This document shows, in pieces, positions 23,751 to 38,100 of a stretch of DNA of 64,000 bases. The stretch is taken from positions 33,642,447-33,706,446 of the forward strand of contig NC_083564.1 of the NCBI RefSeq assembly GCF_019925205.1, read 5' to 3'. The position numbers and the translations under genes are program-made. Position 1 is the first letter of the stretch. Each line of letters starts with the position of its first letter. Below the pieces are notes generated by a model that saw nothing but the letters and a program-made list of their open reading frames with translations, did no database searches and was not told the DNA's origin. This DNA is from Metopolophium dirhodum. Its lineage: Eukaryota > Arthropoda > Insecta > Hemiptera > Aphididae.

Positions 23751-23826
23751 TCTGCTTCATCAATTGGTTTTAAAGCGGACGACGACGATACATACAAATT
23801 TTGCAGATTTTTTACTTGCCATAATC
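23751..23826 (-). other. 5' UTR part of the first coding exon, pseudokinase gene
   Basis: Upstream of the ATG (23750) the - strand reads a TTTTTGCAG acceptor whose last base is 23827, so the exon begins at 23826 and carries about 76 bases of 5' UTR. The transcript therefore has at least one further non-coding 5' exon to the right, which I could not locate; the CpG-rich patch at 25.3-26.7 kb is a candidate. Confidence 0.5.
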
Positions 23827-25300
23827 CTGCAAAAATGAAAAACATTTTGTAAAATAAACTGTATACTATTACATAATATTGAAGCCGTGACTAATTATAC
23901 ATAATACTATATATTATATTATTTAGTCATGATAATACCGTGGATTGATAATAATAACGAAGTCTCAAAAACCACTTAAATATATACATAATATTATAGG
24001 TATATAATTATATTATACCTAATATTATAAGCTATACCTACTTTACATACGATTATATTCATTTATCTACAAATAAACAAAAATGACTTAATCACTAAAA
24101 CCAGAATATTAATATCAACACACCCATAAGTCATAACTCGTTTTTATAAGTCAATAAAATATATTAGTTCGTGTAGGATTCTATAGAATAATATTAAAAT
24201 ACCCTGAAATAAATATTAGAAAGTAAAATTTTAAAGGTGAACATTTTAAGTGATATTACGGTGAACTGTATAGTGTTTAATAGTTTTATAGTTCTTTTAA
24301 CATTATACATCACTCAATTACTGAATTTTCTAAGATTCTTATATTACTTATATATATATATATATATTTAATTGCTTCAATATAGAATCACTCTATACCT
24401 ATAATGGTTAGTACAATGTAAGAATTTGTTTTAATTTGTATTGTTGTAAATAATTATCACTTATATGTATAGAATAATAATGGAACATCGGTTAATACGC
24501 TTAATATAGATTATGGAACAAAAAAGTTAACGATAATATTTTTAATGAAAAAACGTTTTAACAATTTAGTTAACAAGTATCATAATATGGACAATGGTCG
24601 ATGGATAAAAAATATTTATAAATCGTATAAGCAAGGATCAAAATAAAATAGAAAATAATATTTCATTATAAACGCACAAAAGAATGATACAAATCTTTAG
24701 CGTGAAGTTGTACCTATATTATATTTACAGAATGTGATTGCATTTTAACATTTATATTATATCAACACACAAATCTCGACAGCTGATACATACATTTTTG
24801 TACCTACACGTTTTTAAAGTATAATATGGTTTGTATTTTATAGTGAGAGTTTTTTTTAGAATTTATGAATAACTTAACATTTATTATCGGAATAAACACT
24901 TATGAAAACACTATTATTTGAAAATGTTCAATCCTCTTACTTATTATACCTTCTATCATAGCGTTAAACTTTATAAAACCGAAAAAGTAAGTAATTGTTT
25001 CATATTTTTATTGTTAATATTCATTACATTGTTTCTATAATATTAGTAAAAAAAGTCGTTCAAATATTATTTTAATCGAGTTGACTCGTCTATTTGAAAC
25101 TTTGTATTACGTTACACGTATTCAAAGGTACCACACAGCCATTTTAAAGTGGTAACGTATCGTGACTATAACGGGACAGTTAAAAACGAGCACAAAAAAT
25201 TATTGTTATTGGTACGGGGCGAGTGTCGTCTTTATAACAAATGACGACGACGAAAAATGAGTGCTTTTAAAATAACGCCTAGTCATTCAGTTCAATAAAA
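23827..25300. other. AT-rich upstream flank or 5' intron of the pseudokinase gene
   Basis: No exon can be recognised. It contains a (TA)n microsatellite at about 24351-24367. Part of it must be intron, because the first coding exon opens with a splice acceptor. Confidence 0.45.
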
Positions 25301-25309
25301 ATCATATAA

Positions 25310-26740
25310 AAATACACTATTAGCAGCAGCAGAAGCAGCAGCTAACTGCTGCAGAAGTTAAATAGAGCGCCGCGGCGTGGCAGACAGATTTCGCCTTGAA
25401 TATAATATCCTACGCATGCTTTTATCTATACATATTATATATATATACTATATGTGTAGTATATAATATAATAATAAATAATAACAAAAATATCATAAAC
25501 TAATATAATTCGTTTTCTTTATTTACAATTTTTCGAGAACACAGTCGGTCGACGAAATCCAACGCACTCTAGCGTTTTATTGCAGTGTAGGTATTATACA
25601 CTCAAACGCTATAATATTATGATATATAAAATATAATAAATTTAGAAGATAAATTTCAGACGTCGACGACGACGGCGTTTCTAGAGACGCCGAGAAAGTC
25701 GATCCGCTAAAAATAATACGATATCCGCGTGTAATGCTGCAGTGTATATTGCACGTGAACGAGGGGGAAAGGACTATGATAAATATAAAAAAAAATTCCG
25801 GTTCGCGATTGACATTTGAGTGGCGGCGGCGGCGAACGGTTCTGCGGAATCGAAAGGGCAAAACGAGTGAATTAAAAAGCCGGCATCGATGTGTATAATA
25901 ATAACATAGCGTGTACGACAGACGGAAACTGATATAGAGAGACGCAGCGCCGTCAACGTAATGACTGAAGTCTCTCCCCGCGCGACTACTGAAGGCGTAT
26001 CCGTTATAAAGGTACTTATATTAATATTATTAAAAAAATCATCGACGGGCTCGTTCGATTGTTGTAATATAATATCAACGACAACAGATTCGGACAAAAT
26101 ATTATAGTCGCCGAAATATAATAAATAATAATATAATCAAATAAATATCGTAGACGTTCGGGAGCGGGCCGCGCCGCCGCGTCTGCAGCAGCCGGCCGTG
26201 TCACGGCCCAACAATACGAGTAACCTTGTGGCGAAGCACTACACCGACGGGACCGCTATCGTCGTATTGGTAGTGTCTATACGTAGTATATTATACATTA
26301 AAATATGTACACGAAATGAATCGATCGGACACAATAGAGCAAAAAAAAAATCGACTGTTCAGGATCGGCAGCGATCGAGACACGAGCACAAAAACCCGGT
26401 AGCGAATTAGCTTGGAATACATCGAACTCTGCAGCATAACAGATCGCGGGAGACGACTTATTTTTTAATTTTTTATACGTAGATCCGCCGTGTACGCAAC
26501 AAACCGCAAAGCCCGCAGACGGCAATTACGTTGTAGCACATGGAGATATAATATATAATATATACACTTAATATGGTGGTCGTGCACGGACCGACTGTCA
26601 GCTGAAAATCCGATATCGTGGGTGTGTCGCCGCCCCGGAGACTCGAGGGGAGAATATTTGAAATCCGGACGGGTGACGTGACGAGCGTTTTTCGACGAGA
26701 TCGATCACTGGTTTGCCGACAATCGAATAATACAATGTAA
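25310..26740. promoter_or_regulatory. CpG-rich patch, possible promoter/first exon
   Basis: Local GC and CpG content is far above the surroundings, for example GCGGGCCGCGCCGCCGCGTC at 26164-26183, plus CAG/GCA repeats at 25322-25355. Several overlapping frames exist because CpG-rich DNA lacks stops, but none has a recognisable domain. A promoter or 5' non-coding exon of the - strand pseudokinase gene would fit by position; this is inference only. Confidence 0.3.
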
Positions 26741-26814
26741 AAACAATAAATTGTCCCCCGCACGGTGTTTGTTATTCCAGACGCAAAATGTATGAAACCC
26801 GTATACCTACTGTA

Positions 26815-26824
26815 CTATTATTAC

Positions 26825-26858
<34 letters not shown>
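26815..26858. repeat. (ATT)n microsatellite
   Basis: About 14 near-perfect ATT units. Confidence 0.95.
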
Positions 26859-27853
26859 AATTTATAACCACTAGCCAGCCCTTCCGATGTTCCACATAAT
26901 ATTATAAAAACATTAAAAACGACAAAACACAACACGTCGTGTCGTGTAGCCACTTGTAGTCCCATGTCGATTCCCGCTCAACCGACCGACTGTCTCTCGG
27001 AAATATTTCTCCGAAAAATAATGTAAAACGAAGTAAAACGTATAATTATTACAATCACTATCACATTTCAACTGCACATAGTACACGAAACGAGGATGAA
27101 AATCGATCGAAACACAAAGAAACAAGAAATCAAGAGGACCTTGAATCATCAACAACTGTTTAATGTATTATATATTATTAGTTATTAGTGTTATTACATA
27201 GTGGCCGTTCATGGTTAGACTTTTATGTCTCTCGAGGAACCTTCAACGACTTACTCGAACGAGTAGACTGCTATTATAACATAATTAATTCGACCTATAC
27301 ACTGTACCAATTTCGACTAAAAATGTTAATCTAGACGAATATTTTTTGTTGGTCGGCGTTAACGAAATTTTTTTTTTAAATCTCAGTAAAAATATAAAAT
27401 GTATTACAAAACTACAATAATAAACAGCTTAAACGAATCTGCACATAATATACAATAAAAACACAAAATCCTATGCGATGGCATATACCTATACCTATTG
27501 TATATATTATTAATTTTGTATGTACCTATACTACTGCAGAATACTGCAACAACCTGCATTGAGGCAGTGAAGGAGAAACATTTAAATACAAGTTATTGTA
27601 CACAGTTGTTTTTCACAATGTATTAAAATAATGAAAGTATACTAGTGTATATTGATAAAATATACATACATGTTTTCCTCACTCATCGAAGGCCCGTCCG
27701 TCGTATAATGTATAATCGTCTAAATGCGAGTATTGTCCGAATACCGATTTGAAACCAAATTAAAAACAACGAAAAAACAGATTAATTGTGTTAGTGTTGA
27801 CTAATCGCCGTTATTATAAAATCACGTTAAAATCATCGACAATTATTATAACA

Positions 27854-27869
27854 CGTCTGATATCAGACG
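27854..27869. repeat. Perfect 16-bp palindrome
   Basis: CGTCTGATATCAGACG is self-complementary. It could be a dimeric protein-binding site or chance. Confidence 0.7.
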
Positions 27870-28199
27870 CGCGTACGCCTATATAATACAATAATAATAT
27901 ATTATACGGTTAAAACGAGATTGCAAAGTGGGATCGCGTTGGGTTAGGTATGCATTAGAATAACTCCACGGGTGATTAGGATAAATGTCCATATAAAATA
28001 TAACATAATAATAATATGCACCTATATATTAAGTATAATGTGCGACGTCGAAAATATAATATTATCAAAATCGGTTGGTATTAATGTATTATGACCAAAC
28101 ACGTATCAATGTATCATATATTTTACATAACCACTTACTAGGTGACCAACGGCAAAGAAACTGTATACGCGTCTTATGTTATATAGCTGCAGTATAATA

Positions 28200-29340
28200 T
28201 CTAATAATATCTAATTAATATAGTGTACGCGTTCGAAACCGTTTAATGACGTCGTCGTCGTCGTCGTCGTCGCGTAATGGCCTGCAGAGAACGTTAATTG
28301 GAGTTAAACCCGTGCGGATCATAAATTCCGACGGCGACGTCGTCGTCGGTTTAAGCGATTTCCGAAGCGTTTTCTCGTGCGCGAGCGACCATCGCCGATG
28401 CAATAATTATTATTAGTGTCGCAATAATAATTATACACTGCAGCAGCGGTAAGTCTCTGAACGTGTGCCAATAACGAACGCGGCGGCGATCGCGACCTAC
28501 GGGCGTAACGGTTTTGCGATCATACGCGCGCTGGTAACGACGGACAAAAAAAAAAATGTCTATAACACATCTGCAAGATTCCGCGGACATTTGAAAAATA
28601 AGGCAATCCGGTTCGCCCGCGACGGCGTCTCTCGCTTATAGGCATATACTGTATATCCCAATAAACATTTAACGATGTATAATTGATATACGCACCACAC
28701 ATAACTGCGCACTGCCATTATATTATACGTTATATATTATATAGGTACCTACGCCGGATGCGATTTAATTGCGAGTTCCTATTATCTGTTATGTACGCTG
28801 CACATCAATAGTCGTATTGTAGGTATACGGGGGGAGAGCCGGGTGCTTCAGTGTTTTTATACACGCGACGGACACGTATAATAATATATTATATTATTGT
28901 AATACACCGGGCAAAAAATGCTGCACGCGATGACAACGAATTCCGAAACGACCGTGTCAAATATTACGTGCGCGAGCGGTGTTCCAGCGGATCGCGTAAA
29001 ACGTTTTCCGCAGATATATATATAATACAGTGTACCGACCCGAGAAAAACTGCACGCGAAACGTCTCATATATACCTATATTGCGTCATCGTGAAAAACC
29101 GACTATAATATGGTCATCAATTGATTACGATTGCCTACGCGCCGACGACGATTATCCCGAAAATGTGTCTGGCCGGCCAGCCATGCGGATCGGTCCGATC
29201 TCAGGTTCTCACACACACACACACACACACACACATCGCTTGCGCATCGTTACAATTATTATTATAGCCACCGAGTATATTATTAGGTATAGTGTAGCCG
29301 ACTCGATTTTCGTTTCATTCGATACGGCGGAGATTATATA
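28200..29340. promoter_or_regulatory. Second CpG-rich patch with microsatellites
   Basis: Rich in CG dinucleotides over about 1.1 kb, with a (GTC)n run at 28251-28272 and a (CA)n run at 29210-29235. Open frames on both strands overlap each other and show no domain. Role unknown; an island-like regulatory region or a non-coding exon is possible. Confidence 0.25.
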
Positions 29341-31800
29341 GTGTTATGTAGCGTTTTTTTTTTTTACCGCCAAGTCTAAAAATTAACCTGACGACGACGG
29401 TAAGCAATAAAATATTTAATGGTCAACGATACATTATAATAGTATTATACTTTCCAAAGTCGATTATTAAAAGAGTGGGTACATAATATATACAACACAT
29501 CAAAATACTCGCATGGGTAGCGCGCGAGAAGAGCGTCAAACAATTTAGTAAGGTATATTAATGCGATATCACTATAATATATGTATATATAATATCATAA
29601 TACGGTTATTACATAAATCGTATTTAAGGAGGAGACGCGGCGGCGGCCGTGGGAACGGCGACGGACACTTAAAACGGAGATAATATTCCAAGGAAGACGG
29701 TGAGGGTATCATACCTTCTATATTTTATAAGTTATAGTGGTCTCGAGCCAGCCGCCGATAACCACGACACGTCGACACGTCTTGTATCGTCTATAGTGTG
29801 ACGAGCATACGCGTAAAACCACAAAAATCTTGTCGCTTATAACGTTATGGGGGTACAGCTGTGCAGCTAAGGTTAGGTGGCATCGGCCGCTGCTGCAACA
29901 AATCGAGTAATACGACATCTCGCAATAATATATTATATTGTCTATGCTCGAACAGGTGGTCGTGAGTGGTACCATCTAAATACGACCACGGGCAGTGGGC
30001 ACTGCATGCAGTGATTCATTTCTATATCTGTGGGTGCATACAATTATTATTACCTACTATATTATAAATTATTATATAATGTATAATAGTGTAATAATAC
30101 TGATACAAGTGTCAAATAATACAACCCAGCCGCACGTAATAATATTCCATTTCGGAGAAGGAGGAGGAGAGAACACTGTAAAATTACGTCCGACTACCGT
30201 TTCCGATACGAATGGGTAATTAACGATAATAACAACAATTATATCACCGTCGTGATAATAAGTCTGAGGAGGGATGAGATATGTATTGTACCGTCGAAAA
30301 CGATTTTGAACACTTAATGAAAGAATTGACGAGTTTTTTTTTAATTTTTTATAACGTAAATATAGGGTAAATAGGTACTCGAGTGTTACTTCAGGAGACC
30401 ATCGGTTCGGGAGTTGGTAACACGAAAATGTAATCTACGGTACCAGCCAATCGGTTCGTTTCATAATAACTGCAATAACGATAACGATGTATAACATTTT
30501 AATGCGAGGTAAACGATTCAACGGAATAAACCATGTCCACAATGTATAGAGAAGATATCTTCTCTACATCGTGAAGTTCGTCAATTCGTTATCAAATAAA
30601 AATACTATATTTTAGAGTCTACGTCATAATTTATGGAGAAGATAACAGAATAATAATATAATGTTACAGTAAGTATTATCACCCGTCGGCTATTATCATG
30701 CAGACATGGAATGCAGAGCTCGTGTCGTTAGAAATAAACGAACCATTCGTAAAAAGCCGATCTGCAACATGTCAACATTATCTAAATTTTTTATTTTATT
30801 GTAATACGCTATATCAATACATACAAAATTGATAATTTGTTAATTGTTATTTCAAAGAGCGCCTGTACACACGGACCAGAGGGCCAAACTCGCATCAATT
30901 GGTAGAGGTATACAACAAAATATAAATATTATTATACATATAGGTAATATGGTTACTGGTTACAAGTTCAACGACTTCGAATTGAATTTCTCTTTCAGAC
31001 GTTACTAAATGCATACCTGCAGCAACTCTTTATAGAGATAGGAGATACTAACATCACACACGGGGAAAAAAGATCAGATAAAATACAAAAAGATTTTTGA
31101 TCATTGAATTGCACTACGTAAAGGTGCCAGCAGCTAATATTATATGTCTATAATGGAGCATCATATATACAATATACGAGCGTCTGTTCGTATTTCGTTC
31201 GGATTTAATTGTATAACAATGGACCGTTCTTTGTTAATACATTATTACTTCATAAGAGTTATAACTATATTATTATCTATATTAAAATAAAGGTATATAT
31301 TTTGTGTATTCTGCATAATAGATTTAATAGAATATTCAAACGATAGGACCTTATTGATAATTAAGCACTTTTGAGTCCAATAATTAATAAATTAGTATAT
31401 CATTATGTTTTAATTGAAAACAATTGAACGAATTGTGAATGCTCTTATTAATTCGAATAAAAAGTTAAGCTACGAATATAATTACGATTTCATTATTAAA
31501 CTCACCACTAAAATACACGTAAATCTAAACATAAAAAATAATTAAGATGTATACATTATCATTTATAATATAGTATTAATAATTTTTGTTTCTCATGATG
31601 TCTGAAACATTTATAATGTAGACTGCGTTAGAGTATCGCAGAAATCTTGCTAGTCAGCTAATTTATCAAAATAAAACTTTCAGTAACAATTTTCATAAAA
31701 TAACTCTGAACTTGTTTTCGAAAACATCGAGCAAAAACAAAAAAACAATAAAACTAACGAAATATAATATTATGGTGGGTATTCGCTAAGAGTTATAATT
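29341..31800. other. Gene-free stretch with a small CpG patch and a palindrome
   Basis: A short CpG-rich patch lies at about 29630-29900 (GACGCGGCGGCGGCCGTGGG). A perfect 20-base palindrome is at 30547-30566 and is listed separately. No coding signal is seen. Confidence 0.45.
30547..30566. repeat. Perfect 20-bp palindrome within a longer imperfect one
   Basis: TAGAGAAGATATCTTCTCTA is fully self-complementary. After a two-base slip the symmetry continues outward as CACAATG / CATCGTG, giving about 36 bases of near-symmetric sequence. Confidence 0.8.
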
Positions 31801-31832
31801 AATTTTAATAATTTTTACGCAGACATTTTCAC

Positions 31833-32116
31833 ATGCGAGACACAAGACACGTCTTGATCCATTGTTTTGATTTTACGTTAGGAAACCTGTCTGAAGCACC
31901 CGATTTTTTCAATGAAAATCTTGTCATTCACAATACAATTGTTAGAAAGCCGACGAAAGTGACCGGCTCGTGGCTAGTTTCCTTGGCCGGTGACTGGTTG
32001 TGTACCTCTAACCAAGTTACAATTAATTTAGCCGCCTTTGTGTTTCCTGTTACATACATAGGTATACGCACTACGCAGTTGTGTCAAGTTTGGCGGGATT
32101 ACCGTGAAGGTTGAAG
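31833..32116 (+). other. Candidate exon: 93-residue frame ending at a strong splice donor
   Basis: A + strand frame (31833-32114) with balanced composition, lacking the N/I/Y/K bias of random frames here, ends in TGA two bases before AAG|GTAAGT (donor at 32117). The coincidence of higher complexity and an ideal donor suggests a transcribed exon, perhaps a 5' non-coding exon with an upstream ORF. No protein domain is recognised and no partner exon was found. Confidence 0.25.
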
Positions 32117-32118
32117 GT

Positions 32119-35100
32119 AAGTATACAACTGTAATAGTACATTTTCGTGTTTGCAAAATCTTTGATGATCATCATTATCCGGTCCCGATTTATGGTCATC
32201 AAATTGTCGCGGTTTACTTTCCTTTGATTAATTCAAACGGATACTTCAGAAAACGAGTTATGTCCTGAAAATTGGAATTTTCACTTTTATAATTAGATGA
32301 GTTATTCGATTAGCATGTTACGATGTTGCGAACATAAAAATGAAAGCTCGGTGTAGGTAAATAATATACTCACCTAACAATACTTAGGTAAATAATAAAA
32401 CAATCATTGTTAAATTAATTGTTTTTTTTTTTAATTTATATAAATTATGCTAAGTTAGTATACCTGAGGTTTAAAATTTAATTATACATTTTAGAATTAA
32501 TAATTCTATTGAAAGTGAATAGCTACATAAGTTTCTTTAGTAGATGGAACAAATATTGAGGTCAAGTAAAAATGAAGAAAGTAAAATGTAAAAACTAGTT
32601 GGGTTCAGAAAATAATAAGGTAGGTACTTAGTACTTACTAGCTGTAATATAAACATTAATGCAAGTACACCCGTGTTATGTAGAGGTTCATACAACATAT
32701 TTAGATAATATTATTTATATTTGTCACACGCTAAATGTTTTTTAGTTCCACCGAAACGAGATAAGAAAAAAATGAAATTATCTATACACAATTTAATTAG
32801 GTACTGTCATTTTAAAACAATAATAAATTATTACTCAATATTCATTCTAAGATCGAAGACATATTCCGAGAAATTCAGTTTTGCCAATTATAGAGTAATA
32901 CGATATTATATTAATACCAATAATATTATAACGTGTATACAATAATATGATGCATTATATCATTCACCAAACCCATTTTTTCGCCTACACTTGGAAAATA
33001 ATATCAAGATGACACCTATGTTATAACGCACATAATCGCGTGTCTAATATAATAATCACTAGCATAGAATTTTACACCAATGGGCGTTTACTGTAAATTA
33101 ATTCCTGCTATGCTATACAAGACCACAGATCACAATATTAATATTAAGTTGTATTAATAGGTATTTGTCTATAAAATACATTTTTCATTGTATATTATTA
33201 ACGTAAACGTCGTATGATGTAATTTTTAACACCTCTCTAACGTGGGAATGCGTCATCCACGAACGTCATTTGATTCCAAGTATAGTACACGAAGTTTGGG
33301 CTGTTAAAATATCTCATCATATACTTTAAACGAGCCAAACTCGTTAAACCGAACAAATGCGTATATAAAATACAAGCGCAACTTTGCTAAAGCGTACTAA
33401 TGATCAAGCTAAACTTTATCGTAAGCGTACGTATTTAAATATCTTCGCTTCGCGTTAATGTTTGAAGTCCACCTGTACACAATATATTATAATACCGGAC
33501 CAAACCGAAGACGGTTTGCCGGAAAACGCGATTATACGTCATAATACATTATAATGAACTCAACTGAAATTGTTATACAGCTGTTGCTCGTTAACGGCTG
33601 AAAGTTTCCTATAAAACGTCAAGACGTCACGTATCGACGATGACGAATTGTCGCCAAGAGCATTCCAGTGGGTACAAATTATTATCAATAAATAATGATG
33701 ATGATAATAAGAATATACTGTCGTCGGGCAGTCGGGCGGACGATAAAGTTTTTTAAGCTCACGTGTTATATGTAGGTCGTCGCGACGGAAGAATGCGGTT
33801 TCGTTGTTTCGTTAATAGAAAATAATGTAAAAAAGTATAATAACAATTAATAAATAATATAATATATGCGCCTATACAGCCAGCTACAATATATACCTAG
33901 TCTACGTTTTCCAAGAATCGTTCCGGGAATAGTTGTCACGTCGTTATTTTATGTACGCTGCGCGATCTAATATAAAATATAATAGCGTACGAGTATCACA
34001 AACGTTTCGACTAGTCTATTATGTACAGTATTTATACATGCATAATAACACGATAATGTACATAATAATATCGTATATTGCTAACGTTTTATGAAAACGT
34101 TTTTACCTCCTCTGCCCGCCAACCTTTGTACGATTGACTATTTTACGCACATATATACAGGCGCAGACCGTATAGAATAATAATATATAATGTTAGGCAC
34201 ACTATAATATAATATTATAACAACTATACAGTCTAAACATAAACGCTAGTTATTTCTACAATCCAGATCCACACACACACTCACCGGCAGTGGCGCGGCG
34301 GCATCGGTGTCGGTTTATGACTTGTACGTAATACCATAGCTGCAGCAGCACGCTGAGTTAACCCAGTGAACGAGAATGTTCCGTTATACATATAAACCGG
34401 TACCATTCGCGAGTATACATGTATATGTATAACCGCAGCAAACACTGTAAATCTCTAAAAGGACCATTATTCCGGATTGTCACGGTGAACAATACCTATA
34501 TATATATAATATAACGTGATGTATATATAATGATCTGTTACAAGTGTATCTATAATATGTTATGTATATTTTTCGTGGTGTGTCCCCCAGCAATTCGGTG
34601 GACAGGTCGTTATATTTGTTTAGCGTATATAAAAAAATAAAATATCGTTATTCGTTTTTCTATATACACCACCACGTCGATCCGCGGTATAAAATGTGAA
34701 TAGAAAACAACAACAGAAATAAAAGCGAAAATCAAAACGTAAATGGCAAATCAATCTTAGCATCTTCGCCCAGCGTCGTCGATCGTGCGCTGCGATGTAT
34801 AAATATAATTACACACACGAATACACAATACGAACACACACATGTTATTGTAATTTTTCTAAAGCGAGTACATAATATATATATTATATACACGAGAGAA
34901 ACCATAAAAGTACGCACGGTTTGCACTCAATTATATCTTATTGTTCTTAGCGTTCTCGGGCTGCGTAAGCTATATAATATTATACTTTATTAAATCATTA
35001 TTATACGACGAACCAACGGATTCCAAAGCTGCAGTAGTGCAGTGTTGCGTATTGCGTTCGTCTGCGCCGTCGCCGCGGCAACAAAGGAAAAAACGATTCA

Positions 35101-38100
35101 CCCTCCGAGTACGATTCGTATTATAGGGGGAAAAGACTTGAACGCGCACATTTGGGGTGAAAGCAGCCAGCGCCGCCGCCGTCGTCTCCACGCCAGACCG
35201 TCCCGCCGGTCCTACCGTAACATGAGAAAAAAGCCTTTTCCAGACACATGTACACCCATAAACACTATATTTACTACATATATAGTACACCTATAGTCGA
35301 CGCATTGCTCCTCCAAATATTTACAGTTAGGTTTTCGTCGGGTGGTTGTCGGTTGGACGCTTTTAGTTAAAATACCATGCGTTGTTTACGATTCACCCGG
35401 TAGTCACCAGAATCGGAAAAAGCCGAGTGGATTACCCGGTTGGTCAGAAAATGTGCATAGCGTGAACTGTAACTATAAAAATAAAGACCATATAAAAAAA
35501 ACTAATAGATTAAAATACATTTTACGATTATTTAACGATCTCGACTAAAGTATACAAATAATAACCAACATAATATAACCTATAGGTATAGTTTCAGTTA
35601 ACATGTAGTAACTGTGCAATTACTACGCCACTACGCAAATAAAATAAATTATACATGCAGTTAACACAATAGCACCGTATTAAAATTTTGTAAATCTATA
35701 TTATAAACAAATAACTTATAGTTATAGATAACATCATGGTACACAATCCTCGATAACATTAAAAAAAAATCGTTAGGACTTTATACTAACCTATTGTTGA
35801 GCACCGAACTAAAAAAGAATATACTCGTGCAGGTTCTGAATATTAATTGACTTGGTAAATAAAGAATTTTTTGAAACCCGATGAAAATATTAATTAATAG
35901 TATAATTCTATATATATATCTTGTACGTTCAATAAATATACACCCTACAATATCAATATGTACCATAAACAATCATTTCATTTCTACATTTTTAATATAA
36001 AACTTACTGAATTTCTTAATGAGACAATACAACTTTTAATTTTAGACTTACAAATAGAAAATGAACCTACATAAATAATATACCTACTTACAATTTCGTA
36101 AGAAAAGAATAATTGTATAATATTATTATAATTAATAATGATATAATTATTTTTCTTCAAAATAATTATTCATTTATTTCGTTAGTTAACAAAAAGAAAT
36201 ATTTATCCATGTAAGGTAGTACCAAAACTCTAAACACAACGACAGACATGTTAACAATATACATTTAAGCATGTATCTATATAATAAAGTATAAACTATC
36301 TCTGTTTGCCTACATTGTGTGTACTTAATAATGCGTGTACAATGTACACTTTACCTACTATAAATCTTTCTATTTGGATGGACTATAATTCGCTACAGTA
36401 ATTGTTTATACAGTCCATTAAATGTATTACCCGAAGTATTACCTATATGCTCTCCTAAACTCTCTTTCAGCCATTCGTCAGGTTAGGTTAACTGATAAAA
36501 TAATATATCATATGCATATATTTAAGTGATAAAAAATAAATTTTAATTTAAATTCTATCAAACTTTTTAGTTTAGAATTTGTACAAAAACAAGAAACTTA
36601 TAGTATGTACGATGAAAACAATAAAGTTTATTTACTAACCTCAATGGCACGAAAGAAATAACAATTACTTCTAAAATTAATTTTTCTTAAAAAATAAATT
36701 GAAAATACCTATTCGAATGAAGAAATCGGATATTGATTATTTTTTCTATAGTATTTAATATCATATAGTATTGCAATACTGTATTTTGAATTTCTAAAAC
36801 CACAAATAAGAGAAAAATACGATCTCATTTCGTAATGATGTTTTACGAGACAAAAAAAAATCATGAATAGTGTGTAATTTAAAAATAAAATAGTAGCTCG
36901 TTAAAACTCGTGTAAAGCACGCAATAAACATGATTAGACAATTATTACGGATTGTGGTATATAACAGCTAACACGATTCTCAATTGGTTCAATGATCCAA
37001 GTGTCACGAAAATTGGCTCGATCACGTATATACCTATGCTGTTCCTGTACGCATTGCCTTCGTGAAATGTTTGGAGCACCCTGTACACGTTGCACGAACT
37101 ATACATTGAAAATATTAGTACTGACACGAATTAACACACAAAAATGAACGTGGAGTTAACTTCCCCACACGCACACGTCATGCAGCTCATATTGAGCACA
37201 TCGTTCGCACGACCTAACTCTTACGTGTTATTACTATATATTATTATAAAATTCATATTTTCTTAAGATGAAAACACGGCGAGAAATCTCTCATACGGAG
37301 CACATTAAGGCCCATTATTAAATGTAAACGATTTTGAATGAGATCGATACACGCAATAAGCAAATAGATTGTTCCATGTTTGTATTATATAATAAGTACC
37401 TATACAAAAAACCGACCTCGTCAACATCATGTGAAGCTATATGACAATTTAGGGCCAATATAGGTACTTGAGCGCATTAAGTCAATCCTCCACGGATAAA
37501 AATAAACTAGTGTACCTACCTACCCATAATTTTTTTAAATTATTGATTGTCATTTGTCGGCATTCGACGTCTTTCACTTAGCTATAGAGAGTGTTATAAA
37601 TAGTGTGGAGTGAAGTTATAGTCACTCAAGTCCATGTATAGGCACACATCATACACTCGGTGTCCTTATTTAAAAACTAGTTAAAAAGTACTAGATGCAC
37701 ATCTAAAAATTAATTTAAAAGTCAAAATCAAAGTAAAAATTTCATTGGTGGAGGGAGTAAAACAGTTAACATAATCTCAAATATCTCTAGCCGGCAGCCA
37801 CACATGCTGATTAATCATATTATTGTTAAATACAAATATTTTACATAATATTATAGTAAAAATTAAAATAACCATATACGTATATTATATATTACACTAG
37901 TTACCGCACAGTTTTCTTTGATAACACGGACCTTAGATAACAGCTTTCGAGATTAAGAATATTATTATAGCTGTAGGCTTTAATACAAACAATACTACAA
38001 CATATCCAATCAGCTACAGTAATCATTTTACTACTAATAATATAGATGCTTCTTCCGGAATATACATCATTAATTATTAGCTACACTGCCTTAATATTTA

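Noticed and set aside
25577..29108. Many 60-107-residue frames in CpG-rich patches
   Set aside because: Stops are rare in CpG-rich DNA; the frames overlap on both strands and carry no domain or consistent splice sites.
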